In this document: one piece after another, positions 12,576 to 23,709 of the stretch | Position numbering within the stretch: the first letter of the stretch is position 1 | Layout of the letters: each line of letters opens with the position of its first letter | Assembly (NCBI GenBank): GCA_949825065.1 | Contig: OX463841.1 | Span: 19,959,381-20,023,380 of the forward strand | Direction: 5' to 3' | Length of the DNA stretch: 64,000 bases | DNA from: Odontocerum albicorne | Taxonomy: Eukaryota; Arthropoda; Insecta; Trichoptera; Odontoceridae | Translations under genes and position numbers: made by a program | The notes under the pieces: model-generated | Told to the model about the DNA's origin: nothing | The model's database searches: none | What the model saw: the letters and a program-made list of their open reading frames with translations, nothing else

Positions 12576-13315
12576 TTTGTGATATGTTAATCTGTAGTAT
12601 AGACATATAATATCGTCTTCTCAGCCAAACAATAAACCAATAGAATAAAAAAAAAACGACAACATTTATTTCAACGGTTAAATTACCTTTTAGATACAAA
12701 AATAAAAATTCAAAATCAATATTGAAATGGAAACAGTGTTATATAAAAGAAAAAAGGCAAACCCAGAGAAAACGAGTTCAGTATAATAAAAAAGAAAAAT
12801 AATACAATTTATAAAGAAAAATAAACAATTTATTTTCTTTCTTTTAATAAAATAATTCAAAGTCATATGGAAGCCACATCTGATTGCTCAAGCTGTATCG
12901 TAATATGAACTCGAATACAAAGAAAAACATTTTTATGGTTTATAAATAAAATTTATTCGCCCCCTTTTTTTTAAAGAAAAACTATTTACTTAATAGTATA
13001 ACTCTTCATCAAAATAAACATGTCGAAAAAATATGTTTTCTGACAAATCCACTAAAACCCCCAGGAATACGATAAACAGAAAAATGCTTTTTTAGATAAA
13101 TAAATAAAAATATATAAAATAGAGGAAAAAAAACTGAAATAAGCTACAAATCATACATATGAAAAATTAATAAGGCCCGAATTCAGAGTCCAACCATAAC
13201 ATTATAACAAACATATTTTTACTGAAGAAATTATTATTTAAACCTAAATTATGTACAAATTTCTTGTAGCTTACCCTCAAATAAGGGAGGCACGTAGTTA
13301 CATTATAGTCATAAA
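12576..13315. other. No gene seen
   Basis: Extremely AT-rich with many short A-runs and AATAAA-like strings. No element recognised. Confidence 0.5.
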
Positions 13316-13319
13316 TACA

Positions 13320-13475
13320 TTTAATTTATTATTCAATTTATATAAATCACTTTTCTTTTCACACTTTTCTATCACCATAATCTTATAATAATTTATTCGA
13401 AGATCTGTCTCTTCGCATCTCTCGTACAATTTACTAATCAAACTCTGCAATTCACCATCACTCTCCATTCAGTTG
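13320..13475 (-). pseudogene. LINE RT fragment (family A)
   Basis: The minus strand reads MESDGELQSLISKLYERCEE, then TDLRINYYKIMVIEKCEK. This is the segment that normally follows the YADD motif in a LINE reverse transcriptase. The same block occurs at 39085-39190 (plus) and, expanded into a tandem repeat, at 33129-33357 (minus). Only about 50 residues remain. Confidence 0.7.
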
Positions 13476-14021
13476 CTTATGTCGTACTAAAACAATAAAT
13501 ACGTTTTTTAAAGTACGAGTATACAAAGTTTAATAAAAATCCCACTTTCTCATTTGTAATGTGTATTGCTATTTTCTAAGAGCGAACACACCCGTTTATA
13601 AGAAATGACATTAAATTCTTATCTGAACTCTGTACAAATACGAATTCTCTGAAAAATCTATAGATTTATTTTAAGAGAAGAAATAACCCCTAAACGTCAA
13701 AACATCGATGTGCCTTTTAACCATTGATTGTGATGATATAACAGGAAAGTGGCTTGAGGCTCACACAGCAGGAGATTATCCTATCCCACCACTCTTATCG
13801 ATTGAATTCCATTTCATTAACAGATTCGACTTAGGTATTCGCAAAAATAATGTAATAAATATGTTTTAAATTATTGCTAGTTTATTTTATCAAAATTCTA
13901 TTATAACTTTATGAGGGAAATAAAGAAGAGAAAAATGGAATATGCGCAAACAAATTTGAAATCGTTCTTCTTAGAAGGTTCCATTGTTTTTTATTGTTTT
14001 CTGCAAATATGTTTATGTACC
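13476..14021. other. No gene seen
   Basis: AT-rich, one TACGAGTA at about 13513; otherwise nothing recognised. Confidence 0.4.
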
Positions 14022-14023
14022 TA

Positions 14024-14575
14024 TAGAGTGTCCCAATAAGAGCGCCGGACTCAGTTAAAATGATCTGCTGGTTTGGGTTCTTGAGTCCCTTGAATCTTGT
14101 ATATTGGCATGCAGATCCAGATTATTCGCGATAATTTGCTGTAAGGTGATTCTTGAAACGTCTAATTCTTGTGAACGATGATGAATTGATGTCCCTGGAG
14201 TTGCAGTAACACTTTATCTCACTGCGGCTATGTTTTCGAGTGAACGCCCGCTACGAAGACGCATGGGTGACTTACGAGTATTATCCAGAATCGAACCAGT
14301 TTCTTCAAATTTTTTAATCTTCGAATTGATGACTCGTTTGGACCATTATTTCAACCAAAACTTCCACGAAGTTTACGAACTATTTCAGCAAAACTTTCCC
14401 CATGTTTATAATGAGTTTTAACAATAATAATGCGTTGTTCTTTCGTGTGGCGTTCCATATTCACTAATCGTATGATTGGCAGATGGCACATATAAAATTT
14501 TTAGAGCTGCCAACATTGTAAAAAAAAAATTGTGTGAAATTTAAATTTAAAAGGCACTCTTATTGAGACATCCTA
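14024..14575 (-). mobile_element. Short Tc3-like element with inverted termini and transposase N-terminus
   Basis: Termini of about 25 bp match in inverted orientation: TAGAGTGTCCCAATAAGAG on the left and the complement of CTCTTATTGAGACATCCTA on the right. Both are flanked by TA (14022-14023 and 14576-14577), as expected for the Tc1/mariner superfamily. Inside, on the minus strand from ATG at 14458, are ERHTKEQRIIIVKTHYKHGE, GESFAEIVRKLRG, then, after a stop and frame change, FEETGSILDN, RLRSGRSLENIAAV and SIHHRSQELDVSRITLQQI. This is the N-terminal DNA-binding half of a Tc3-like transposase. The sequence jumps from there to the terminus, so the catalytic domain is deleted. At 552 bp it is a non-autonomous derivative. 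A TACTCGTA interrupts the protein near 14272. Confidence 0.88.
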
Positions 14576-14579
14576 TATA

Positions 14580-15700
14580 AGTCTATGGTTTCTTGATATA
14601 GCTGAAGCTGAAATGGACATAAGTTTGCAAAAACGAACTAACCTTTATTTTACCTATTTTGAGATAATTGGGGAAACATTCAAATACTTTCTATGAGTTT
14701 GATCGGATTTATTTTTAAAAGGAATTTAACTGTGATGTACTCATAAATTCATCCATGGTTTGATATAGCACATGTGCGTCCAAATAATGTATCATAAATA
14801 CCAGGGGTTGAGTTTGAACTAGAAAGGTTCAACAAGCCACTCTTTGTCGGGGATGAAATGGGAGAAAGCTGCAAAGGTCCGAAATTAATGCAGGACACTT
14901 TCATTGCTTTAACTTCAAAATTCTGAATACACAGAATAAAAACGAATAGTGAAACGGAACCAGTGGCAATTTTACATTTTTAAGATAGTGGACCACGCCA
15001 AAACGCATCACGATTTTTTGGGATATTTGTAAATATTATCTTCTTAGTACAAGTGCACTAGAAGTGTATTTTTAAATGACATAAAAAGCTTATTAATACA
15101 TTTGTACAACTATAATATTGATTTCCTCGACTTATAAATAAAATATTGATTTCCTCAGCTTGAGTGAAAGACATTGATTGTATTGTGCAACACTTTCCAA
15201 GTCCAGTATTGTCCAAAATAAAAAATATATAATATAAAAATGTTTCAGTGTTCGATAATAACCACAATCTACTGATAAAAGTGATTACAAAATTTTAATT
15301 ATTGACGATTGAAAAATTTATACAATATTTTCCCCATAAAGCCTGTTTTTCCCACAATGCCTATATATTTACAATCAAAAAGACCAAAACGGAATATATT
15401 TCCATTACCAAACAATTATACAAATATAATTTATTATTCGTTAAATATCGTTCAATTGTCAGTATTTTTCAAAAAGGTCCAAAACGTAATGTATTTTCAT
15501 AGCTACCAGAGAGTTCAACTAATGTGTACCGTATTATGTTTTATCATTTAATATACGAGTATTATTCATTTCATGTTGTTGAGTGGTCAGCATTTCGCAC
15601 AAAGTCTGTGTAACATATCACGCTAAATATTGACGAACAATAAGATCAAAAACAAATATATTTTTAGCTACCCAATAACCAAACTAATCTTCCTTTTACT
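14580..15700. other. No gene seen
   Basis: AT-rich, with a short local repeat of AAAATATTGATTTCCTC (about 15114 and 15140). The overlapping 66- and 80-codon frames at 15302-15551 are AT-driven and lack motifs. Confidence 0.45.
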
Positions 15701-15812
15701 ATTTATTATTCGATAAATATTGTCAAGTCGTCGGTATTTTCCATAAACACTATTTATTTATTATTCGATAAATATTGTCAAGTCGTCGGTATTTTCCATA
15801 AACACTATTTAT
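15700..15812. repeat. Direct duplication of about 58 bp
   Basis: TTCGATAAATATTGTCAAGT, continuing through CGTCGGTATTTTCCATAAAC, occurs twice in tandem. A more diverged relative lies at about 15430-15475. Confidence 0.85.
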
Positions 15813-15834
15813 CACGCAAAATATGCGATGATGG

Positions 15835-16088
15835 AATAGGTGGTAAAATATATATCGTCCAATATAAGGGTTTCGGGTACGATTCCCATTGACATGGCCT
15901 AAAAATGTTCTTTTCACACGAGGTCTTATAATATATTTCTGGTCGGTTGACAATAAATACTAGCCACATAACAATAAGCCTGCAAGGTTGGACTCTATAC
16001 AACTGAAATGTAATTCAATACAATACTAGCCACATAACAATAAACCTGCAAGGTTGCACTGTATACAACTGAAATATTATTCAATACA
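15835..16088 (+). mobile_element. tRNA-derived SINE copy with duplicated tail
   Basis: The B-box region GGGTACGATTCCCATTG is followed by the family body. The tail (CTAGCCACATAACAATAAGC, CTGCAAGGTTG, ATACAACTGAAAT) is present twice in tandem, about 66 bp apart (15960-16020 and 16025-16088). The head is truncated. Confidence 0.82.
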
Positions 16089-16185
16089 ATACAGGTAGTC
16101 GTCGACTTACGACCACAATCGGGTCCGATAAACAGGTCGTAAGTTGATCTGGTCGTAAGTCGGTTTATGCAATAATTTCGGTACA
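16089..16185. repeat. Inverted-repeat fragment with GTCGTAAGT blocks
   Basis: GTCGACTTACGACC near 16098 is followed by its near-complement GGTCGTAAGT (about 16136) and GGTCGTAAGTCGG (about 16152). This looks like the terminal region of a short DNA transposon. No second terminus found. Confidence 0.5.
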
Positions 16186-16289
16186 CATGTGAATTATAGT
16201 GCGTGATGACATCATAACATAAGACTGTTTTCTATGTTCTTATTATAATCAGTGTATCACCACTGTCGTTTATGAGGTTTCTTTTTTTA

Positions 16290-16680
16290 TCATTTTTCGA
16301 GTTTGTCTTTGTTTTCTTTATCATTAGCATTCCTGATTGTTGAGTTGAGAATCATTAATGTAATACCTTTATCTGTGACATGTATTTTGCATTTTCCATA
16401 TACACACGCCTTCTCACATAACTCCTTCGATTTTTGTAACTCTACATTCCCTTCATTCAACATTGTATTTACGAGGTCTAATCATATTATAGATTGTTGT
16501 CCTTCGCCAAATCTTTCACTTACATTGTAATTTTTCTTCATTTATTCATTCTACATGTTCAAACCAACGCAGAGTGGTCATCTTATTTGTTCTTAAAAAG
16601 AGTACACCAGTCTTAGATTCACACACATCCTTAATCCCTTCATTCCGTATTCAGTAACTTTGTTACCGTATCTCTTTTAC
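16290..16680 (-). pseudogene. LINE 3'-coding fragment, decayed
   Basis: The reverse complement contains TTLRWFEHVERMNE-like coding sequence (about 16620-16540), the 'RWFGHVERM' motif near the C-terminus of several insect LINEs. It lies in broken frames. No RT core seen. Confidence 0.5.
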
Positions 16681-16689
16681 ATGTGATAT

Positions 16690-17596
16690 GAGAAATATTT
16701 GTTAAAATGAAAAATTAAGTTATAAAAACTTTAAAAAACACGTTTAATTTTCTAAAAAGAAAGGGTAAACTAAAAAGTAAAAATAAATAATATACCCGAA
16801 GCTTTGCAAAGGTCTTTTCAGGTCTAAGGATTAGTTAATAAATAACTGGCGACCTTAAATACTTGAGCAAGGCTTGCGGTTCTCATGATGCAATTACTAT
16901 TTTTTAGTCTTTTAGTTTTCTATTAGATGTGAAACCATTTTTAAATTAAGCGATTCAAGCGAATTTCTTTAAATTAAAACATTAAAAAACACCTTACAAT
17001 GTATCATTTGCAGGCATTTTTTCAAATAAGTTTTTTCTTGTCCGAGCATTTAGTATTTATCTGATATACATTCTTTGAGCAATCTTATAAAAATTCAATA
17101 CCGCAAGGTCCAGACGAAGAAGGCTTTGAAAAGGAATTGACAAAAAATGTCAAATACAATAATAATTTCAAATTTTTAAGTTTGAAGACTGGACACAAAA
17201 ACAAATAATTAAACTGCAACTCCACATTATATTCTACGCCCTTCATGACTTTGGATTGATTGTGTCATGTCTATACGAGTATATCGAATTGAAAAAGATT
17301 AATAAAAAAAAATACTAACGATAAGCGTTCTTAAAAAATATAATATTCGTGGCCGTAAAAAATGAAAAACCTTGACTTAGGAGAAGAATCAGGAGAACTG
17401 CAGTTGATAAAAAGATGGTTCAAGTCCTCCTCCTCCGTGAGTCAAGTCCAGACCACATCCAAATAGACAGGAATTCAAAACATGAATCTTGAATTTGTGT
17501 AAATTTGTATAAGACCTATAAGACACAAGAAAACTATCGAAAAAGTATCCAGAGTAAAATTGTAAATTCAAGGAAATTTTTGAATAGATGTTTGAA
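16690..17596. other. No gene seen
   Basis: AT-rich. A few GC-richer bases near 17390-17470 may be the 5' extension of the LINE that follows, but no motif is readable. Confidence 0.4.
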
Positions 17597-19015
17597 TCAC
17601 TAGGCAACTGCAGGAGAAATGTCGAGAGCAGGGCAGGAGTCCGTTTGCCGCTTTTGTCGATTTGGCCAAGGCTTTTGACTCAATTAATAGAGATTTATTA
17701 CGGAGGATCCTTGGGAAACTTGGTGTCCCACCGTTTCTGACGGAGGTTCTGGCCAAGCTGCATAACTGCAACAGGTGTTATGTCTCGCTTGGTGGACTGG
17801 AGACGGACGCATTTGATACCAAAACCGGCGTCCGCCAGAGATGCGTCCTGGCTCCAACTCTGTTTAATGCATACATAACTCTCATGTTTGTCGTTGACAG
17901 ACGACTTTGTGTCAGAGGAATTGAGGTGATATACTGAACTGATGGGGAACTACATATTTTGCATAGATTACACACCCAAGCAAGAGTTGCTCACACATAC
18001 ATCACGGAGCTGCTATATGCGGATTGCGCTCTCATCAATGTTTAAACAGAGGTGTATCAGATCTTTGGCCTAGAAATAAATGTAAAGAAAACTCAGATGC
18101 TAACCTGTTCTGCAGGGAATAAGATGATTCAATCACCCGACATTCGAGTAAATGGTGTGCAACTGGAGAACGTACCTAACTTTACATATCTGAGCAGCAT
18201 TCTCATTCTCTTAATGATGAACTGAAGAGTCACATCAGGAGAGCGTCAACGGCTGTTGCTAAATTGAATGACAATATTCTACAGCAGATACATCTCCCAG
18301 TCTACAAATATATCAGTCTACAAGGCTGTTGTCCTCCCCACACTTCTCTATGGATCTGAGACTTGGGTTCCCTATAGAAAGCATATTCAAAGCCTTGAAA
18401 TGTTCCACCAGCGTTTCCTTCGCCGAGTTCTTTGGATCGACTGGAGTTATCATGTCACAAATGTTTCAGTCCTGCAACGCTCCAACTGTAAACCTATAGA
18501 ATATATGATTGTTAAGGTGAAATTGCCATGGACCGAGCATGTGATACGCATGGGCGATCATTGGTAGACTCCCAAAACGCGTCTTGTACGGGGAAGTGGT
18601 GGGCAAGCGAAGAGTTGGTAGGCAGAGGAAGCGCTATAAGGACAGTCTGCGAGAGTCGCTTACTTTGTGCGGGGCACCTGATGACTGGGAGCGGGAAGCT
18701 CAAGACCGTGAGGGGTGGAGAGCCGCATGCTCTCGGGCTGATGACGTCTCAGCGGCTAGACGTGTGAGAAACATGCGTCAGCATGGTCAGGCGGCTCAGC
18801 AGGGTCCACATGTCTGTGATATTTGCGGGAGGGAGTGCGCATCTAGGTTCGGACTGTTTTCTAACAGATCGCATGATCGACGTGGAAGAACGGTTCAAGA
18901 TTGACGTTGGAGTGGCGAGGGGATCCTCGACTACGAGGCCCGGCAATGACGACGACGTGTATAGTAAAAAATTCCTTCGAATTTTGAACTCGTCTCCCAT
19001 TCATTGGACCGGTTA
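17597..19015 (+). pseudogene. Non-LTR retrotransposon, RT to 3' end, frameshifted
   Basis: Motifs of a LINE ORF2 appear in order but in several frames. RQLQEKCREQGRS and FVDLAKAFDSINRDLL (RT motif A, about 17597-17695) come first. Then come GVRQRCVLAPTLFN (motif B, about 17827; usually GVKQGC) and ELLYADCALI (motif C at about 18010, with Cys where YADD has its second Asp). Next are KKTQMLTCSAGNK and FTYLSS, then the block VYKAVVLPTLLYGSETW (18318). WTEHVIRMG, RRVGRQRKRYKDSL and DREGWRAACSR follow. A final C2H2-type finger CDICGRECASRFGLFSNRSH ends at about 18885. The altered catalytic YADD and the frameshifts make it dead. The endonuclease domain is missing, as in a 5'-truncated copy. Clade not assigned. 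Confidence 0.88.
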
Positions 19016-20122
19016 GAAGACGTAATACCACGTTGATCAAATAAAAATAAAAATTTCAAAACTTTATTTCATTAGAAACTATAAACTTTCTTAACACTGT
19101 AACAAAGGGAGACAACTTTGTAATGAGTGTTCTCATATATTGGTTGACAAAGGATTATTCGTCAAAAGTAGATCTTCATAAAAGGTCGGATACGTATCAT
19201 TTAGTTGGCATTCAAAGAATATATTATTCAACATCTCCTCGCATAATTATTTATTAATATTCTTAATTTATGTATTGTGTATTGCCCCAGGCATACCTGA
19301 GTAGAGCAAATGAAGAGACTGCGCGAAGACAGGTTGGACTTGCAATGAAACACAATATCCGAGATGGCGAAGAACAGGGCTAAGTGGCAGAGACTTAACA
19401 TATGCATTACATGGGGCTCCGACCCTTCTAGGATAAGGGCATGAAGACGCAGAGGATGATTCTTCGAAATATGTTTAGAAATATACATTTCTAATCAATT
19501 TATGAAAATCGTTTGAGAAAATATATTTTTAAATAGCGTGTTTTTTTTTAAATTTAAGTATTTTAATCAAACAAACTCCAAAGTGATTTTTTTAATTAAA
19601 ATTTGAGAATATTGTTGGTGGAGATGACAGTTTATACTGGAACTAAAATATTTTTTTTATGAAGATCGTAACCAAAATCAACACTTAAATAAACAGTCGT
19701 AGGAAATAGAGTGAATGGTGTGTTATAACACGTTTGACCGACCGGAGCGTTTCTAAAGAAGCAAATATGGCTGCTCATAAAGGAATCTTAGTCCAAAAAT
19801 TAAGACTTGCGAACGAATCTTGGACGTGGCAAAAATGCGATAAAAGTAAGAAAAATCGTTAAAACTTAAAGCGTTGCGTAGAGTTTATGAAAACATAATT
19901 AATTAATGCATAAGAAAATAATTTATTATAACTTTAGGAAATTATGCAGATCTTAAGAAGATGTAGTGCTTAAGAGGAAGAAAGTACCATTGAGATGTTT
20001 CGGTCACCTAGAAAGAATGAATTATGAAAAATTTGCAAAATTAATCTATAGGAGTATAGAAGCTACGAAGAGTTTGAGAAAACCTAGAAAACATGACTTG
20101 ACATAACGACTGAAAGAATGAA
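19016..20122. other. No gene; weak LINE-like trace at 19270-19470
   Basis: The plus strand near 19270-19380 reads LSRANEETARRQVGLAMKHN, then IRDGEEQ. This resembles the post-RT 'RAxxRxMLGxxxxDxIRN' segment of some LINEs. It is too short for a firm call. The rest is AT-rich. Confidence 0.35.
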
Positions 20123-20239
20123 TCGTTTCTATAATATGAGTATGCATGACGAGGCATATGATCGTTTCTATAATATGAGTATGCATGACGAGGCATATGA
20201 TCGTTTCTATAATATGAGTATGCATGACGAGGCATATGA
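20123..20239. repeat. 39-bp tandem repeat, 3 copies
   Basis: Three exact copies of a 39-bp unit starting TCGTTTCTATAATATGAG. The period is a multiple of three, so a minus-strand frame repeats HAYSYYRNDHMPR, but nothing else supports coding. Confidence 0.97.
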
Positions 20240-20605
20240 TCGTTGAAAAGTGAAAGATGTATGTCAGAATCGAATGATGTGAATATTTGTTCTTTGTACC
20301 TCTCCCAATAAAGACATAGTGTGATGGTGGTTATGATAATGCTGGGGAAAATATTTTAATCCAAAGAAAGTCTAGACGCTGTGAAATTTGATAGAACTAA
20401 CAACTCCAAAAAAACGTTAATTTTGGACAACAACCGTTTTGAACTGAACCCCCCCAGAGTGCTATTCATTTTTCTTCTGTTAGATTGTAAAAAAACCCTT
20501 ATCGTGAACACTTTTTTCGTTCGGTCATGGATTCGGAAATCGAGCCAAAACCCTTGGGTATAAATCAAACGGTAGATAACTCGACCAACTAATTTCGCCA
20601 AACTA

Positions 20606-21425
20606 CTGGGTGTTAACATAAGTTGTGTCCGTTTTATTCCAAATTAAAAATGAGCACTAAAAGTAAAACAAATTGGTAAAGGTTATACGTCATTCGAAAG
20701 AAAATTTTTTGCTCTGCAAGGTATTGTATTTGCTTTTACGTAACATATATTATTTTATTTGATTACAAGCCTTCAAAATGGAATGTCAAGTAGACGAAAG
20801 TGAGCATTTTTGACACCTCCTGCTGTTCGCGTTCAATCAACAAAAATCAATTGTCGAACGTTGATTTTTGTTGTTTTCACTCAAAACATGTGGAACCCAA
20901 GCGCCGAACTTCTGGACTTTTCCTATTGATTTAAGATGGCGGTATACAGTCATATGACTACGATTCATCTGCTCAGCCAATTCTACGGTGGTTTGAAGGG
21001 GATCTTCATGAACAATATGGTTTAAGCGGTCCTCATCGAAATCCACTGGTCGTCCGGAACGCTCCATGTCTTTCAGGTCGAAATTATTATCTTTGAAACG
21101 CAAAAAGCATCAACGAGCTGTCCTTTCATTCATAGCATCTTCACCGTACACTTTGCGAATATCGCGAGCAGCTTTGGCAGCTTTATTCCCTCGATTGAAC
21201 GCGAACAGAAGGAGGTGTCGAAAATGCTCACTTTCGTCTACTTAACATTCCATTTTGAAGGCTTGTAATCAAATGAAATGATATATGTAACGTAAAAGCA
21301 AACACAATATCTTGCAGAGCGGAAAAATTTCTTTCGAATGACATATAACCTTTACCATTTTGTTTTACTTTTGGTGCTCATTTTTAATTTGGAAAAAAAC
21401 GGACACAACTTATGTTAACACCTAA
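20606..21425 (-). mobile_element. Palindromic mariner derivative with two 5' ends
   Basis: Both ends carry the same mariner 5' terminus (GGGTGTTAACATAAGTTGTG and its complement), flanked by TA at 20604-20605 and 21426-21427. About 233 bp of 5' UTR and first codons occur twice in inverted orientation (20606-20838 and 21193-21425). Between them, on the minus strand from ATG at 21253, lies the N-terminal part of a mariner transposase: SEHFRHLLLFAFNRG, FDLKDMERSGRPVDFDEDRL, QTTVELAEQMNRSHMTVYRH, then KVQKFGAWVPHVLSE. This is the paired helix-turn-helix DNA-binding region. There is a stop before CFLRF. The coding sequence ends at STIDFC, where a 13-bp hairpin (20838-20850 / 20861-20873) marks the junction with the inverted left arm. 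No catalytic domain and no genuine 3' terminus are present. Confidence 0.92.
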
Positions 21426-21540
21426 TACAATAATTTCGAGAAACTAATTTCACCATACGTCATATTAAAATTTTCAATATTTAATTACTATTCATTCAGT
21501 CGTTATTTTCTTCATTGTAAAAAAATCTATTTCCATCTCG

Positions 21541-21694
21541 GCCGTGGTGACCTCCGTAGCCCAGTTGAAAATATGGTTGAATTTCTCCAGGGGGTTACAG
21601 GTTCGATTGCCGATGGCACTCAAAACATAAAAAGGGCCCAGTCTGGTAAAAGAGTTCGTCAGGTATCAGGGAACAATACTCGGACGCGCTGAGT
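21541..21694 (+). mobile_element. tRNA-derived SINE copy, 3' truncated
   Basis: GTGACCTCCGTAGCCCAGTTG (A-box region), then CAGGTTCGATTGCCG (B box) and the CCCAGTCTGGT body. It stops where the next SINE begins. Confidence 0.85.
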
Positions 21695-21925
21695 ACATAA
21701 CGACCTCCGTGCCCTAGTTGATAAAATGCTTGTCTCCCAACCTGGAGGTTGCGAGTTTGATCTCAGTGGTACCCATGATTTTTTAAAAAGGATTTCATTC
21801 TGGTTTTCGCTGAGGGATTTTTCAACATTTTTCTGATAGGTTGGAAGATACTGCTACATGACCATAAGCCCGCCAGGTTGAACTGTATACAACGAATGTG
21901 CAATAAAATACAACAATATAATACG
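21695..21925 (+). mobile_element. tRNA-derived SINE, nearly complete
   Basis: The head ACGACCTCCGTGCCCTAGTTG is followed by CTTGTCTCCCAACCTGGAGG and a B-box region GCGAGTTTGATCTCAGTGG. Then come the body (TTTCATTCTGGTTTTCGCTG) and tail (ATAGGTTGGAAGATACTGC, CATGACCATAAGCCCGCCAG, TGTATACAACGAATGTGC, AATAAAATAC). This is a useful near-full-length reference of about 225 bp for the family. The head looks like a tRNA with internal Pol III A and B boxes. The tail is the part shared with the LINE at 51720-52240. Confidence 0.92.
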
Positions 21926-22278
21926 TGTACGATTATTGTTGTATCTTCACATGCGGTAGTGTTACTAACACGAGCAATGACGAAATTTCGATTACTTGGG
22001 CCAAATATAATTTTATCTATCAGTCACACTCTTCAGTAGACCCGAATCATCAATTTGGATATGTTGAAATTCTCATTGAAGTATAGAAAATGAATTAAGC
22101 TAAAAAAAATATTGCTCAAAAAATATCTGTATGCGGAAAAGAAAAATGTAAAAGAACGTCGAAAATGTTTACACACTGAAATATAATATCGTTATTTAAA
22201 AGAAGATAAACATTAAGATGATTATTTTATATAGATATAATGGTTGATAAAATAATAACATTTTTTTTAAATGTGTTT

Positions 22279-22430
22279 GATGACCTCCGTGGCCCAGTTG
22301 ATAGAACTGCCCTTATCATGTTTATTCCACAACTTTTAACATAGCGGTTGGTTGAAAGAGATCGTCACATAGCAAGACGTCCGTCAGGTTGTATTATAAA
22401 CAACGAATGTGTTATACAACTAAAAAGACA
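22279..22430 (+). mobile_element. tRNA-derived SINE, internally deleted
   Basis: GACCTCCGTGGCCCAGTTGA at the head, a shortened middle, then the tail GTCACATAGCAAGACG, CGTCAGGTTGTATTATAAAC and AACGAATGTG. The B box is lost. Confidence 0.85.
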
Positions 22431-22909
22431 AACTGAGGAAAATTATATCACAATAAACACATTTCGACAGAAAGAAAAGATACAATGAGGACTATTTTAC
22501 TTACTTCACACGACGAGATGAGTCAACGTAATGGAAGGGACAAAAGTATGTTTGTATGAAAGTTGTATAGATGTGTTTTATTTACCAGGCATAAATCTCT
22601 ACTTATGCCGATTATATCGTCGAGCAAATCATATCTTAGTTTTTGGCGAAAAGGAGTACATATTATTTTCAAAACCATATTACCACTAAAGGGAATCTCT
22701 AATTTTTAAGGAGTGATTTCCTTGATTCACTCCTTTTTAATGAGAGAGAACTAATTATATTACCAAATAAGTTGTTTATATTGCAACAAAAATATATCTC
22801 TCAAATCACATTACTTTTCCATTTATGAAAACATCAAACATTACTTGATGAGTTAAAATTGAAGAGGTTAAACAGTATTTTCTCAACATGTGTAAGAAAA
22901 AAAACTTGC

Positions 22910-23110
22910 CATTGTGGCCTAATTGGTAAGACATGGCCTAATGTCTTCCGATCTGAAAGCTGAATTCCCATTGGTACCATTTTTTTTTTCAATAGGGTTC
23001 TAGTCTGATTTTCACTTGAGGCCTCTTTAAAATATTTCTGGTTGATTGGAAGTGATTGTCACATGGCAGGTTATATTTTATACAATAAAAGAGTAAGAAA
23101 ATACTTGCTA
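22910..23110 (+). mobile_element. tRNA-derived SINE copy
   Basis: TTGTGGCCTAATTGGTAAGAC (A box), TGTCTTCCGATCTG, GCTGAATTCCCATTGGTACC (degenerate B box), then CTAGTCTGATTTTCACTTG, AGGCCTCTTTAAAATATTTC and TGGTTGATTGGAAGTGATTG. It ends with the tail and an ACAATAAAAGAGTAAG end. Confidence 0.88.
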
Positions 23111-23701
23111 ATAAGGTTTTTTTATTTGAAACAGAAAAATAATAACGTCTGTGTATAAGTTAATTTTAATTTACAGAAAAATGAGTCTGCCACGATGATG
23201 CACAACATTGCACATTGCATAGGCCTTGCATAAGCCGGGCTTCATTGATTACCCGTTGTGCTCATGTTAAATGCTTCAGATCGTCAGTCATATCATGGAG
23301 AAGTAACATAATCTATCTATTCATTCCCGGGAGAGTTAGAGAAGTTGAATGTTGAACAGAACATCCGACTAAGAGAGAGAAACCACAAGAGAGGAAAAAG
23401 GGAAAAAATCCAAAAATACTCGCTTGTAAAATCGCTAAAACTGATACGGTATAACGTGTAATAGTGTAGATATAAATATTCTAAACGCCAAAGACTAGTG
23501 ATATAGAATATAGATTACATAAGAGTGGCGTATATTAAATTTAATTTGTTTTTGAAAGTATATATTTATATTGGAAACACAGAAGAACATACATTAGGAT
23601 ACAAGAAAATAAGCGTTGTCTGTATTTCAGAATTTAAAAATCATAATTTCAAAGGAGGAAGTTAAAATTTCACATACATTATAAAAGTGAAATGAAACAA
23701 T
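23111..23701. other. No gene seen
   Basis: AT-rich sequence with no recognised element. Confidence 0.4.
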
Positions 23702-23709
23702 GAATTTAC

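Noticed and set aside
15302..15551. Two overlapping open frames of 66 and 80 codons
   Set aside because: AT-rich chance frames with Ile/Tyr/Asn/Lys bias and no motif or start context.
20041..20235. Open frame with three repeats of HAYSYYRND
   Set aside because: It exists only because the 39-bp tandem unit is a multiple of three. There are no flanking coding features.
21695..21780. Additional tRNA genes suggested by A and B boxes
   Set aside because: The same head recurs many times with a common non-tRNA body and tail, and the stems do not fold properly, so these are SINE heads.
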